This document shows positions 9,317 through 20,281 of a stretch of 64,000 nt of DNA, in pieces. Position 1 is the stretch's first letter, and every line of letters starts with the position of its first letter. Source of the DNA: Variovorax sp. KK3 (lineage in GTDB: Bacteria > Pseudomonadota > Gammaproteobacteria > Burkholderiales > Burkholderiaceae_C); contig NZ_LYVO01000020.1 in assembly GCF_001984055.1 (NCBI RefSeq), positions 1 through 64,000 of the forward strand, in the 5' to 3' direction. The position numbers and the translations under genes are program-made. The notes under the pieces were generated by a model. It saw only the letters and a program-made list of their open reading frames with translations. It was not told the origin of the DNA and did no database searches.

Positions 9317-10216
9317 ATGATCCGCGAGCTCAAGACCCTGATAGCCGTCGCCAGGCAAGGCACCTTCGCCGCCGCCGGCGAAAAGATCGGCCTCACCCAG
9401 GCAGCCGTCAGCGCGCAGATGCAGCGCCTCGAGGCCGAGCTGGGCCTGGCCCTGTTCGACCGCACCGGCCGATCGGCCCGCCTCAACGCCAAGGGCCAGG
9501 AGACGCTGGCTCAGGCCACCGAGCTGATCCGGCTCTACGCCCAGCTGGGCTCGCGCCACGCGGCCTCGCGCGCCGCGGTGCCGCTCGACATCGGCGCCAT
9601 CGCGTCGGCGCAGCGCGTGCAACTGGCCGAGGCGCTGGCGGCATTCCATCGAGAGGTGCCGGACTGCCGCACGCGCGTCTTTCCCGGCGTGTCGATGGAG
9701 CTGTTGAACCGGGTCGATGCGGGCGACATCGAGATGGCCGTCATCATCCGACCGCCCTTCGCGCTGCAGAGCGATTTGCGCTGGACCACGCTGGCGCGCG
9801 AGCCCTTCTGCCTGCTGGTGCCCAAGCGAGTCCAGGGCGACGACTGGGCGGCACTGCTGACCGAACAGCCCTTCGTGCGCTACGACCGTGCGTCCTTCGG
9901 CGGCCGCCAGGTCGACCGCTTCCTGCGTGCGGCGCACCTGGAGGTGCAGGACATCTGCGAGCTCGATGAGCTGGACGCCATCGTGGCGCTGGTGGGCAAG
10001 GGCGTCGGCGTGGCTTTGGTGCCGCAGACCGCCGCGTACCGGCGCTGGCCGGCCGCAGTGCGGGCTGTCGATCTGGGTCGCCACGCATTTCATCGCGACA
10101 TCGGCCTGGTGCATCGCGGTGGCCGATCACTCGCCGGACTGGCAGGCAGTCTGGCCGCACACATCAGATCGGCATACCGACGATCAACGCCGGCTACCCC
10201 TGACCCAGCGTCTTGA
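9317..10216 (+). CDS. LysR-family transcriptional regulator
   Basis: 299 residues. The N-terminal winged helix-turn-helix (about 1-60, with GTFAAAGEKIGLTQAAVSAQ) is followed by a periplasmic-binding-protein-like effector domain. The gene is divergent from the VOC gene with a 121-bp gap, the classic LysR arrangement, so that gene is the likely target. Its 3' end overlaps the convergent large hypothetical gene by 23 bp. Confidence 0.95.
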   Translation: MIRELKTLIAVARQGTFAAAGEKIGLTQAAVSAQMQRLEAELGLALFDRTGRSARLNAKGQETLAQATELIRLYAQLGSRHAASRAAVPLDIGAIASAQRVQLAEALAAFHREVPDCRTRVFPGVSMELLNRVDAGDIEMAVIIRPPFALQSDLRWTTLAREPFCLLVPKRVQGDDWAALLTEQPFVRYDRASFGGRQVDRFLRAAHLEVQDICELDELDAIVALVGKGVGVALVPQTAAYRRWPAAVRAVDLGRHAFHRDIGLVHRGGRSLAGLAGSLAAHIRSAYRRSTPATPDPAS

Positions 10217-12233
10217 GAACTTCGGAAATCTTGGCGCTCTCTTTGTGGTCATGGCCCGTGGTGGCTAGCAGGATCTGGGATCGACAGTGTTTGTAGAAAT
10301 CTTGATGGTTGTGCATTTCGTCGACCGTCTTACCGCCCGTCTTGTCGCCGGTTTTTTGCAATTCGTTGAGTGCATCGATCAGGCCCTTCGTGCTTTGCGA
10401 CGGGCCTAGTCCCAGCTCTTGCTTGACTGCGTACCACGCCGATACCAACCCCTTTGCCAGCTTGCCTCGATCGGCTTCATTCGAGCCTCGTTCAAGCAAG
10501 ACTTCCAGCGCCATCGCAACCTGCTGTGGCGTGCCGTACACCATCATGCTTCCGACGAGCAGCCCGAAGAATTCGCTGACGAGGTGGCGGCCTCCCAATT
10601 CAACGACGACGTCCCGAATGCTCTGCTGGCTGTTCATCCTGTTGAAAATCGGCTTCGCCTCGTAGATCTTCTCCATCACGGGAATGTCGGCCGACATGAG
10701 TTCGATGGCTCCTTGGGCGGCACTTGAAAGCTCGACGGGCGTCCGGTCCTTCCGCGCCTGAGCCGCCCGAACCCTTTCGATATCTCTTTCGCGGTCTTTG
10801 CGCAATTCGAATGCTTCGTCGAACGATGGCGGCGCAACTCGGTCTCGTGCCGTCTTTTGAAGCATCTCGAGCCTGGAACACAACGACTCACGCAGGTCGA
10901 TGCGTACCGAGTTGTCGATGTCACTGCGGGCCACTTCCGCCAACTGCTGCAGCGCCATCAACTGAGGCAGCTTCATGCCCGGGTACTCGAGCATGGCTTC
11001 GAGGGCCGAGACCAGGCGCTCGGCATCGTCGCTGCTCCCTTGATGGTGGAGCGCAGTGGCGACCCATTTCACCGCGGGGCCCGGCATGCCGGACATAAGG
11101 GCGTCCGAGATCGCGCGTTGCATGTCGAAGGGCTTCTTCTCCGAACTCTCGCGTCGACGCAGTTCTACGAGCAAACCGCTCACGAATTTCGCCTGTTCTT
11201 GCGACGTCGCCTTGCCGCGGCACAGTTTGGTGATCAGATGCCTGAGTGCGTCGGGACGCTGGCCGAAGCTGTCCGCGGCCTCGCGGATCAAGAGGGGTAT
11301 GGGTTCGATGTCGAGAAATTGCAGCCCCAGCCCGCGCAGCCTGGGTTCCCTGCCTTCTCGCCTGGCCTCCTCGTTCTCCTTTCCCTGGGTCTCTTGAAGC
11401 ATCTTCGCCGCGTGAGGCTCGGCGTCGTGAAGTGCCAGGTTGATTCGCCCGATCGACAGCGTCAGCTTCACGTCCAGCGGCTCCCAGAAGGCTGTCAGCT
11501 TCTCGATCGCTTCATCGAGGGTCGGCGACTGGTCGCACGCTGCACGCACGACCGACTCGTTGCGCTCGAGCAGCAAGATGAGTTCGTCTCGCGCGCGTGG
11601 CGGACAGCCTCGAACGAACAGCTCCAAGTCCCTTGCGCAAGCGCTGATCCCTGAATCGAGAATCTTCTCGACCTGGCGAAGGAAGCGAGCGGCCTCGGGT
11701 TTGGCCTCGAGGTCTTCCGCCGATCCTTTCGCTCTCAGGCAGGCCTGCATGCATTCGTAGGCATGCGACTTCGTGAGTTCGGCGGCCACCTCGGGGCTCA
11801 AGAGGCAGAAGAAGCGTCGGGCGGCACGCGTGTCGGTCAGGACGATGCGCTGGAGGAGCAATGCCAGATAGGGCGCGAAACCTTTCAACTCGCCGTCCTT
11901 GAAGACGACGGCGCGGCTTTGGATCTTGACGATCAGCTCCTGCAGCCCGCCGCTGTCGAGAAGCTCTTTGCATGCGGCTTCGGTGAGGCCGATCGCGTGC
12001 ACGAGGTCAATGACGACAAAGAGCTCGTTTCCGCTTCTGTAGCCCGTGCTGAGGTCGTTGAAGAGCGCAATCAAATGCTCCGGCCATTTCGCCTTGGTCG
12101 TCGACGGAGGGTAGGGTCTGTTCGATGGGGCCTCGGCACCGGATGGCTTTTGATCCGACTTGCGTAACGAATCGACGCTTTGTTTGACGCCGGTTTTGAT
12201 GCGGCGCGTGAACGACTCAAGGCTGGGAAACAT
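10194..12233 (-). CDS. Large helical protein of unknown function (possible secreted effector)
   Basis: 679 residues. There is no signal peptide, no membrane segment and no motif I recognise. The N-terminal 50 residues are Ser/Lys/Pro-rich and look disordered. The rest is a long run of amphipathic helices, possibly ARM/HEAT-like repeats. Residues around 475-500 are strongly charged (FELRKDRERDIERVRAAQARK). The start ATG at 12233 has an AGGGG ribosome site eight bases upstream. It lies 40 bp downstream of a small acidic protein with chaperone-like features. Together these resemble a type III effector with its chaperone, but that is inference; no secretion gene is in the window. It may be transcribed with the biosynthetic operon, which runs in the same direction 54 bp further upstream. 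Confidence 0.7.
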   Translation of the reverse strand: MFPSLESFTRRIKTGVKQSVDSLRKSDQKPSGAEAPSNRPYPPSTTKAKWPEHLIALFNDLSTGYRSGNELFVVIDLVHAIGLTEAACKELLDSGGLQELIVKIQSRAVVFKDGELKGFAPYLALLLQRIVLTDTRAARRFFCLLSPEVAAELTKSHAYECMQACLRAKGSAEDLEAKPEAARFLRQVEKILDSGISACARDLELFVRGCPPRARDELILLLERNESVVRAACDQSPTLDEAIEKLTAFWEPLDVKLTLSIGRINLALHDAEPHAAKMLQETQGKENEEARREGREPRLRGLGLQFLDIEPIPLLIREAADSFGQRPDALRHLITKLCRGKATSQEQAKFVSGLLVELRRRESSEKKPFDMQRAISDALMSGMPGPAVKWVATALHHQGSSDDAERLVSALEAMLEYPGMKLPQLMALQQLAEVARSDIDNSVRIDLRESLCSRLEMLQKTARDRVAPPSFDEAFELRKDRERDIERVRAAQARKDRTPVELSSAAQGAIELMSADIPVMEKIYEAKPIFNRMNSQQSIRDVVVELGGRHLVSEFFGLLVGSMMVYGTPQQVAMALEVLLERGSNEADRGKLAKGLVSAWYAVKQELGLGPSQSTKGLIDALNELQKTGDKTGGKTVDEMHNHQDFYKHCRSQILLATTGHDHKESAKISEVLKTLGQG

Positions 12234-12273
12234 GCTGCGGACCCCTGGGATGTCATGGAGCCCCCTGAGTCAC

Positions 12274-12732
12274 CTACGCCGCCCCTTCGTTCCCGACGTT
12301 CAGGACCCGGTCCCACAGTGCAAAGCGCCAGCGCAGGTTGCCGACGACTCGAGCGAACTCGGCGTGGCCCATGCTTTCGCGATCGATCCGAATCCAAAGC
12401 ACATGGCGTCCCCGGAGGCGGTCCGTGCTCAGCATCCAGCTGCCATCGGCATCGATGCCGAGTTCCAGCAGTTCTTCCGGTTCGGCCTGCTGCTGCGAAT
12501 CGATGCGGCCTTCGTCGTCCTCGCTCCCTCGACCAGCGCCGTGCGTTGCCGCCTTAGCACCGGGGTTCGCGAAGAACATCAAACTCGCGCCCGACGAACT
12601 CTGCTGCACGCCGAGCCAATGTGTGTCGTCGATCGGCACGCTGTAGATGCCGGCTTCGTCGGGAATCGGGGGAGTTCTGCCTTCGCAGGCCAAGAAGTTG
12701 TCGACGAGGCAGTCGAGCGGCAGTGTGTTCAT
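12274..12732 (-). CDS. Small acidic protein, CesT-like chaperone candidate
   Basis: 152 residues. A short N-terminal helix (LPLDCLVDNFLA) is followed by beta strands (IYSVPIDDTHWLGVQ, SLMFFANPGA), an acidic loop (GSEDDEGRI, PEELLELGID) and two closing helices ending FARVVGNLRWRFALWDRVL. Size, acidity and helix-strand order match the general plan of type III secretion chaperones (CesT/SycE fold), and the next gene is a large soluble protein with a disordered N-terminus. No sequence signature proves this. A GGAGG sits 14 bases before the ATG at 12732, slightly far. Confidence 0.6.
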   Translation of the reverse strand: MNTLPLDCLVDNFLACEGRTPPIPDEAGIYSVPIDDTHWLGVQQSSSGASLMFFANPGAKAATHGAGRGSEDDEGRIDSQQQAEPEELLELGIDADGSWMLSTDRLRGRHVLWIRIDRESMGHAEFARVVGNLRWRFALWDRVLNVGNEGAA

Positions 12733-12786
12733 GCCGTCGTCAGTAACCTCCGTCGATCGCTTGTTCCCAGGCCTTTCCGAGGTCTT

Positions 12787-13734
12787 TCAGCTCACCACGT
12801 CGTGCTGCAGCGAGCCCTTCACCATGCGGTTGCCAAGCTGCTGGGTGCTGCGACCGGTCGTCGCAGTGATACCGGCGGGTGCGGCGGTCGCGCCCTGCAC
12901 CACGCGCAGCGCCCAGTCGCACACCACTTCCATGAAGGTCTGCTGCGACGCCATCGAGGTCAGGCTGTGGTCGATGTCGCCGATGAAGCGGTACTCGAAG
13001 CGCTGGGTGAAGTCTTCCTGCGCGAAGGGGCCGAGCTGGTCGCGGCCGCGGTCGACCACGTGCACGGTGCCCGTGTAGAAGAGCAGCACCGAGACGTTGC
13101 GCTCCGCCACCTGCGTCATCGAGCGGCGGAAGATGGCGGCCGTGACCTCCGGCGGATCGGGTTCGAAGATGTGCGCCGCGGCGGCCGCTGCCGCCTGCGG
13201 CGAGAACTTGCGCTTCAGCCAGCGCACGGTCTTGCCGATGACCGCCGGGTTGGTCGGCACTGCCAGGGCGCGCCGGAACTGGCGCTCCAGCTGCGCGCGG
13301 CGGCCCGGGAAGGCGTAGCCGTCGAACATCAGCAGGCCCACCACGCGCGCGTCGGCCACCGCCAGCGACAGGCCGTTGGTCGCGCCCGAGCAGAGCCCGA
13401 TCACGATGAAGCGGCGCACGCCCAGCATGGTCTGGATCAGGTTCATCGCGGCCTGCAGGTCGAGCACGGCCTGGGTCAGGAAATGCTCGGAGCCGCTGGC
13501 CGGGCCGCTGTCGCCCAGGCCGGCCAGGTCGAGCCGCACGCTGCTCATGCCGCGAGCCGCCATCTGGCGCGCCAGCTTGACGTTGATGCGGCGCGGGCCG
13601 ATGCGGTGGTTGGCGCCCATGTTCAGCATGAGGCAGGCGACGGGTGCCAGCGGGCCGTCGGCCGGCGTGGTGATGATGCCGATCAGCGAGCCGTCGGGCC
13701 CGAACTGGACGGGTGTCTCTTTGTAGTCAGTCAT
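12787..13734 (-). CDS. Alpha/beta hydrolase with cysteine nucleophile, candidate trans-acting release enzyme
   Basis: 315 residues. The nucleophile elbow reads GLCSG (Gly113-Gly117), so Cys115 stands where most hydrolases have Ser. The likely catalytic His is His256 (GDIDHS). The N-terminal NMGANHRIGPRR segment is typical of a hydrolase subfamily I associate with carrier-protein and exosortase gene clusters. It is the last gene of the NRPS-PKS operon and overlaps the preceding hydrolase by 8 bp. Because the assembly line has no thioesterase, this enzyme is the best candidate to release or proofread the product. Cysteine thioesterases are known from some NRPS systems, where they favour strained or amide-bond-forming release. 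The role here is inference. Confidence 0.85.
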   Translation of the reverse strand: MTDYKETPVQFGPDGSLIGIITTPADGPLAPVACLMLNMGANHRIGPRRINVKLARQMAARGMSSVRLDLAGLGDSGPASGSEHFLTQAVLDLQAAMNLIQTMLGVRRFIVIGLCSGATNGLSLAVADARVVGLLMFDGYAFPGRRAQLERQFRRALAVPTNPAVIGKTVRWLKRKFSPQAAAAAAAHIFEPDPPEVTAAIFRRSMTQVAERNVSVLLFYTGTVHVVDRGRDQLGPFAQEDFTQRFEYRFIGDIDHSLTSMASQQTFMEVVCDWALRVVQGATAAPAGITATTGRSTQQLGNRMVKGSLQHDVVS

Positions 13735-14533
13735 GGACTTCTGCCAGCAGACGTTGCAACGCCTCGGTGGGGACCATGGCGTTGTTGGGATGCGGGTCGG
13801 AGGTCCAGATCAGCGGGTGCTGAAAGGCCGCGATCCGCAGCGGCATGTGGCGGGCCGTCTCCTGGCCCGCCCATTGGTGAGCGGCTTGGTCCTCGGCATC
13901 GGCCAGGACCACGGTTTCGTGCAGCGCGGTGAGCTGCAGCGTGTTCGGTGTCAGCGCGCGCAGTTGCTGGCGCATCAGCGGCGACACGCCGAAACCGAAC
14001 AGCTCGTCGGTGAAGGCGTCGGGGTCGCGCGCCAGCCGGCGGCGCCAGTCGGTGTCAGGCACGCAGAAGGAGCGCTCCAGCGCATCGACGTGGCCCGCAC
14101 GCAGCGAGTCCATGTAGCGCGTGCCGTCCACGATCGGGTCCCACAGGATCAGGCGGCCCGGGTCGCAGCGGCCGCTCTTGGCGGCCATCACGGCCAGGGT
14201 CGCGCCCAGCCGGGCACCGAGCCACAGGATGCGGCGGTCTCCGGCGCGGCGGCGCAGTTCCTCGTGCGCGGTGCAGACGTCGCGGCGCCAGCCCTCGAGG
14301 TCGCCGTCGATGTCGTCGCCGGGCGAGTCGCCGCTGCCGTGGTAGTCGAAGCGCAGCACGGCGACGCCGGCGCGCGCGAGGCGGTCGGAGAGCACGCGAA
14401 ACATGCGGTGCCCACGCACGGCTTCCTGGCCGAGGGGCATGCAGATCAGCACCGCGAGCTTGCCGTCTCGCTCCGGTGCGTGGTAAAGCCCGAACAGCTG
14501 CCTGGAGGCGGGGCCGAAGAGCATCGGTGTCAT
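13727..14533 (-). CDS. Alpha/beta hydrolase-fold protein lacking a Ser/Cys nucleophile
   Basis: 268 residues from the ATG at 14533. This ATG overlaps the stop of the phosphopantetheinyl transferase gene (ATGA), which fixes the start. The fold is that of an alpha/beta hydrolase (RFDYHGSGDSPG strand-turn, then the elbow). The elbow reads GARLG (Gly106-Gly110), with Arg108 in place of the nucleophile, so it is probably not a normal hydrolase. The PLGQEAVRGHR segment near residue 40 is typical of hydrolases found in pairs with the Cys type encoded next. It may be a non-catalytic partner, an acyltransferase-like binder, or a protein using another residue. Confidence 0.82.
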   Translation of the reverse strand: MTPMLFGPASRQLFGLYHAPERDGKLAVLICMPLGQEAVRGHRMFRVLSDRLARAGVAVLRFDYHGSGDSPGDDIDGDLEGWRRDVCTAHEELRRRAGDRRILWLGARLGATLAVMAAKSGRCDPGRLILWDPIVDGTRYMDSLRAGHVDALERSFCVPDTDWRRRLARDPDAFTDELFGFGVSPLMRQQLRALTPNTLQLTALHETVVLADAEDQAAHQWAGQETARHMPLRIAAFQHPLIWTSDPHPNNAMVPTEALQRLLAEVHD

Positions 14534-15261
14534 ACGCAAATCTCTTGCTCGACCAGCGGGCGCTGTGGCTGAAGCTGCGGTGCCGCGGCGGCCTCTCGGG
14601 CCACCAGGCGGGCCACGGCGCACAGCGCACCCTGGACATCATGGAAAGACGATAGTGCCAGATGCACGAGATCGTCGCCCGCGCCGATCCGGACCTCGCA
14701 GGTCTCGGGCGTCACGCCGACCTCGAAGCTCCGGGTATCCACCGACAGGCCCATGCCGGTGGCCTTGAGGCAGGCCTCCTTGCGGGTCCAGCAGCAGAAG
14801 AAGGCACGCTCGCGTTCCTCGGCAGGCAGGGCGGCCAGCGCGCTGCGCTCGTCGGCGCTGAAATAGTTGTTGGCCAATGCCTCGGCGTCGGGCATCGGGC
14901 GCAGCAGTTCGACGTCCACGCCCAGTTCGGCATCGTCGCCCACGGCGATCAGCGCCAGCGACTGGCTGTGGCTCATGTTGAAATGCAGCCCGCCGCCGTC
15001 GACCAGCATCGGCTTGCCGAAGGGCCCGAGCGCGAACTCGAGCATCGAGGCCGGGATGCCGCATTGCGACGACAGAATCTCCCGCAGTGCGGCATGTGCG
15101 GCGATGAAGCGATTGCGATCCCGCTTGAAGACGAAGCGCCTGGCGCGTTCCCATTCCGCTTCCGACAGCGAAGCCACGGCTTGCGGTGCCGGCGTGGCGT
15201 CCAGGTCCACCTGCCAGAGGCGGCAGTGGGCGGTGGTGGTGGAAAGTTGCAGGATCGTCAT
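14530..15261 (-). CDS. 4'-phosphopantetheinyl transferase, Sfp type
   Basis: 243 residues, Sfp-sized. It carries the two family signatures, GVDVE (114-118) and WTRKEACLKA (158-167), which bind Mg2+ and CoA. It transfers phosphopantetheine from CoA to the serine of carrier domains; the four carrier domains of the two upstream proteins are the obvious targets. A GAGGA ribosome site lies 8 bases before the ATG at 15261. The gap to the NRPS stop is 11 bp, and it is coupled to the next gene by ATGA. A dedicated PPTase inside the operon supports the cluster being self-contained. Confidence 0.95.
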   Translation of the reverse strand: MTILQLSTTTAHCRLWQVDLDATPAPQAVASLSEAEWERARRFVFKRDRNRFIAAHAALREILSSQCGIPASMLEFALGPFGKPMLVDGGGLHFNMSHSQSLALIAVGDDAELGVDVELLRPMPDAEALANNYFSADERSALAALPAEERERAFFCCWTRKEACLKATGMGLSVDTRSFEVGVTPETCEVRIGAGDDLVHLALSSFHDVQGALCAVARLVAREAAAAPQLQPQRPLVEQEICV

Positions 15262-15272
15262 CGCGGTGGTCC

Positions 15273-18200
15273 TCAGCCCTTGCGGCCCCAGCCCAGCATG
15301 CGGCCCAGCAGGCCGCCACGCTTGGTGCCGCTTTCGGCAGCAGCCGGCGCCGCAGGTGCGGCGTCGATCGCGGTGCCGGCCGCGGCCGAGGCCAGCTGGC
15401 CCAGGCTCTCGAACACGTAGCGCCGCGGCTCCACGCGGAAGCCCATCACCTGCTCGGCCTGCTGCACGACGCGCATCGCCAGCAGCGAATCGCCGCCCAG
15501 GTCGAAGAAGTTGTCGTTGGCGCGGATGTCGTTCACGTCGACGGCCAGGGCGCTGGCCCAGATCTGCGCCAGCTTGGCCTGCTCGGGCAGCAGCAGCACC
15601 TGCGGCTGTGCCGGCCGCGATGCCACCGTCTGCGCGGTGGTGGGCGTCGGCGCGTCGCTGGCGGCCAGGCGCTGCAGGTACACGGCGCTTTCCGAGCCTT
15701 CGGGTGCCGACAGCGTGGCCAGCGTGGCGTCGGGCTGCTCCGCCACCCTGCGCAGCAGCTCGAGGTAACGCTCCTTGAAGGCAGCGCCGGTTTCGCGCTT
15801 GTAGATGTCGGCGTTGTAGACCACCGCGCCTTCGAGGCCCGTCGGCTTGTCCATCAGCCAGATGCCCAGGTCGTCGGTGGCGCCGCGCTGCGGCAGGTGC
15901 ATCTGCTTGTGGCGCAGGTTGCCGATGTCGCGCGGCCGTTCGCGGGCGTCCTGGAACGAGAACAGCGCCTGGTACAGGCCCACGCCCTGGGCGCGTTCCT
16001 TGAACTCGGGCTCTTCCACCAGGCGCTCGAAGGGCACTTCCTGGTTGCTCATCACGGCGATGAGTTCCTGCCGCACGTAGCGCATGAATTCACCGAAGCG
16101 CAGGCTCGAATCGACCTGGAAGGACAGCGGCAGCACGTTGTTGAAGAAGCCCATCACGTTCTCGAGCTCCGGCGCCTCGCGTCCGCGCACCGGCGTGGCG
16201 ACCACGATGGCGCGGCTCTCGATGATGCTGCTCATCATCACCAGGTAGACGCCGAGCGTCAGCATGCTCAGCGTGACGTCGTGGCGCTGGCACAGCTCGC
16301 GCAGGCGGTTGGTGAGCTGCGCGTCGATCGTGATCCACAGGCCGCCGCCCTGGCCGCTCATGCCGGCCTTGCGCGGCATGTCGGGGCGCAGCGCCTTGGG
16401 CGTGGGCGAGTTGGCGAAGCGGTCTTTCCAGTAGCGCAGCTGCGTCTCGAAGCCCGGGTCGGTCAGCCACTTCGAGTACCAGTCGGCATAGTCGCCGTGG
16501 GTGGCGGCCAGCGCGGGCAGGCCGTGTTCCTCGCCGCGCACCAGCGCGCCGTAGATCGCGGACATCTCGCTCTGGAGCACGTCGAAGGACCAGCCGTCCC
16601 ACACCAGGTGATGCGGCACGAACACGAAGGCGTGGTCGTCGTCGGCCAGCCGGTACATCGCCGCATGCAGCATCGGCGCCTTGTGGATGTCGATCGGGTT
16701 GTCGGCCAGCTCGTGCATGCGCTCGACCAGCTCGGTCTCGCGCTGGTCGGCGGGCACGTGGCTCAGGTCGATCACCGGCAGGTCGTAGCTGACCTTCGGC
16801 GAGATCAGCGCGACCGGCTCGCCCGACTCGGGGTGCTTGCCGATGGCCGTGCGCAGCGAGGCCTGGCGGTCGATCATGATGGCCAGCGCCGCCTTGAACT
16901 TGGCGACGTCCATCGGCCCGCTCAGGCGGTGCGCGGAGGGCGAGCTGTAGGTCGCGCGGCCCGGATGCAGTTCTTCGACGAAGCGGATGCGTTCCTGCGC
17001 GAGGGTCAGCGGCGCGCTGGTGCGACCGGGCAGGTGCGCGATCGGCAGCCGGCGCGGCGCGTCGGTCCCGTTCAAGCCTTCGATGGCCGCGGCCAGTCGC
17101 TCGGCGGTGGGCGCCTCGAACAGCAGGCGCAGCGGCACCGTCAGCTCGAACTCGCGCGAGAGCAGCGTGGTCAGCCGCGCCGCCAGCAGCGAGTGGCCGC
17201 CCAGTGCGAAGAAGTCGTCGCGGATGCCCATGCCGGGCAGGTTGAGCACCTGTTCCATGGTCTTGAGGACCGTGGCCTCGCGCTCGTTGCGCGGCGCCAG
17301 GCGTTCGCCGGCGTCCTTGTGCGTGGCGCTGGGCTTGGGCAGGGCCTTGCGGTCGACCTTGCCGTTGGGCAGCAGCGGAAAGGCGTCGAGCGTCACCACG
17401 TGCTGCGGCACCATGTACTGCGGCAGGCGGGCGCGCAGGTGGCGGTCGAGCGCGGCCAGGTCGATCGTGGTGCCGGCCGACGGCGCGAGGTAGGCCACCA
17501 GGCGCACGTCGCCCGGCTGGTCTTCGCGCGTCACGACCAGGCTGCGGGCCACGTTGTCGATGTCGTTGCAGCGGGCCTCGATCTCGCCCAGTTCGATGCG
17601 GTAGCCGCGTACCTTCACCTGGAAGTCGAAGCGGCCCAGGTGCTCCAGCAGGCCGTCGTTGCGCCAGCGGCCGCGGTCGCCGCTGCGGTAGATGAGCGTC
17701 TGCACGCCGTCGATCGCGGTGGTCACGAAGCGCTCGGCCGTCAGCTCGGGGCGGTCGAGGTAGCCGAGCGTCACGCCCAGGCCGCTGATGCAGATCTCGC
17801 CCGGCACGCCGATCGGGCAGGGCTGCAGGTTTGCATCGAGGATCCAGACGCCGGTGTTGGCCATCGGCTTGCCGATGGACACGCCGCGCGCCGCCACCAG
17901 CGGGCGCTCCATGCGCCACACAGTCGACCAGACGGTGGTCTCGGTCGGGCCATAGAGGTTCCACAGCTCGGTCGTGCGGTCCATCAGGTCGAGCGACAGC
18001 TCGGCCGGCACCGGCTCGGCGCCGATCCAGGCGCGGAAGCCGCGCGGGCCGGACCACTGCGCGTCGAGCAGCAGGCGCCACATGCCGGGCGTGGCCTGGA
18101 AGATGGTGATGGCTTCCGACTCGAGCATCGCGCGCAGGCGATTGCCGTCCATCGCGACTTCGCGCTGCACGATCACGATCTCGGCACCGGCGGCCAGCGG

Positions 18201-20281
18201 CAGCATGACTTCGGGCACCGCCATGTCGAAGGACAGGGTGGTGACGGCGGCCAGGCGGTCTTCGGGGCCGATGCCGGGCTCGCGCATCATGCTCTGCAGC
18301 AGGTTGGCGACCGCGCGGTGCGGCACGCACACGCCCTTGGGCTTGCCGGTCGAGCCCGATGTGTAGATGACGTAGGCGGCGTCTTCGCCTTGCGGGTCTT
18401 GCGCGCCGGGGGGCAGGGCCGTGGCGGGCAGTTGCTGCCAGTCGGTGTCGCGGTCCAGTTGCAGCACGCGCTCGGCCGCGTCGGGGCGCCAGGCCTTGGG
18501 CGCGGCGGCGACGCTCGACGAGGTCAGCAGCAGGCCCAGCTTCGCGTCTTCGGCGTAGTAGTCCAGGCGTGCCTGCGGAAAGGCGGGGTCGAGCGGCACG
18601 TAGGCGGCACCGCTCTTGAGCACGGCCAGCAGGGCGACGAACATGTCGATGCTGCGGTCCAGGCACAGGCCCACGCGTTCGCCGCGGCCCATGCCGCGCG
18701 CACGCAGCGCATGGGCGAGCCGGTTGGAGCGTTCGTCGAGTTCGCGGTAGTTCACGCGCTGCTGGCCATCGCGCAGCGCCGGCCGGATCGGCTGCGACGC
18801 GGCATGCGCCACGAAGCCGGCGTGCATCAGCGGCGCGCCCTCGATCGGCGTGGGCGCGGGCTGCAGCGCGCTCAGCGCGTGCGTTTCGGCGTCCGACAGC
18901 AGCGGCAGGCGGCCCACGGTCTGCGAGGGCTCGCGCACCACGGCGCGCAGCAGCGTCTCGTACATGCCGAGCCAGCGGCGCACGGTGTCTTCGTCGTAGA
19001 GGTCGGCGTTGTATTGCACTTCCATCTGCATCCCGCCGCGCACCGGCATGATGTTCAGGAAGAGCTCGAAGTTCTCGTAGCGCCGGCCGATGCTGCTCTG
19101 CTCGACCACCAGGTCGGGAAAGCTGCCGTCGCCGGGCGCGACGTCGCGGTCGACGTTGAAGAGCACGTTCACCAGCGGCAGGCGGCTCGGGTCGCGCGGC
19201 ACCGGCAGCTTCTTGAGCAGCGCGCCGTAGCCCAGGGTCTGGTGCTCGAAGGCGTCGAGCAGCATGCTGGCCGATGCCTTGGCCAGCTGGTCGAAAGGCA
19301 TCTGCGCCTCGACACCCACGCGGATCGGCAGCAGGTTGACGCAGTGGCCCACCAGCGTGGGCATGTCGCTGGGCATCTGGCCCGCGGCGGCGATGCCGAC
19401 CACCAGGTCTTCCTGCGCGGTGATCCGGTGCAGCATGGCCGCGAAGCCGCTGAACATCGTCGCGAACAGGCTGGTGCCGGCGGTGGCGCCGAACTTGCGC
19501 AGCCCGTCGATCAGCGACTGCTCGAGGACGTGGTCGATGCGGTAGGCGTTGAAGGTGCGCACGGCCGGACGCGGGTGGTCCAGCGGCAGCTCCAGCACCG
19601 GCAGGCTGCCGCCGGCGTAGCGCTTGAGCCAATAGTCGACGTGGGCCTGCATCTCGGGGCTGGCCGACTCCTTCGTTTCCCATGCAGCGTAGTCGGAGTA
19701 CTGGGCTGCGGCATCGAGTGCCGGGCCGGCGCCGACCTGTTCGGCATAGAGCGCACCGAGTTCTTCGCTGACCACGCCCCACGACCAGCCGTCGCACACC
19801 ACGTGGTGTGCGCTCAGGATCAGCATGTGATCGATGTTCGACAGGCGGTAGAGCGCGGCGCGGAACAGCGGGCCCTGCTCCAGGTCGAAGCGCTGCAGCA
19901 CGACGGAGAGGCTGTCTTCTTCGAGCCGGCGCTGCTGCGCGGCGGCGTCGAACGTGCTCAGGTCGTGTTCCGCCAGCGCCACCGGCGTCGGCTCGCCGAT
20001 CAGCAGCTCGGTGCCGTCCGACGAGATGGTCGCGCGCAGCGACTCGTGGCGTGCCACCAGCCGGTCGAGGGCGAGTGCGAGCGCAGCGGAGTCGAGCGCG
20101 CCGCGCAGCCGCAGCCGCATCGATTCGTTGTAAGCCAGCGAAGCCTCGGGGCTCAGCTGGTCACCCAGCCAGACCTCGCGTTGTGCTTCGGTGGTGGGAA
20201 CGATGCGCTCGATCAACCCTCCCGCGAACGGGTCGAAATCTTCGGCGGCGTCCGGGGCGGACAAGGTGGCGACGGCGTCGG

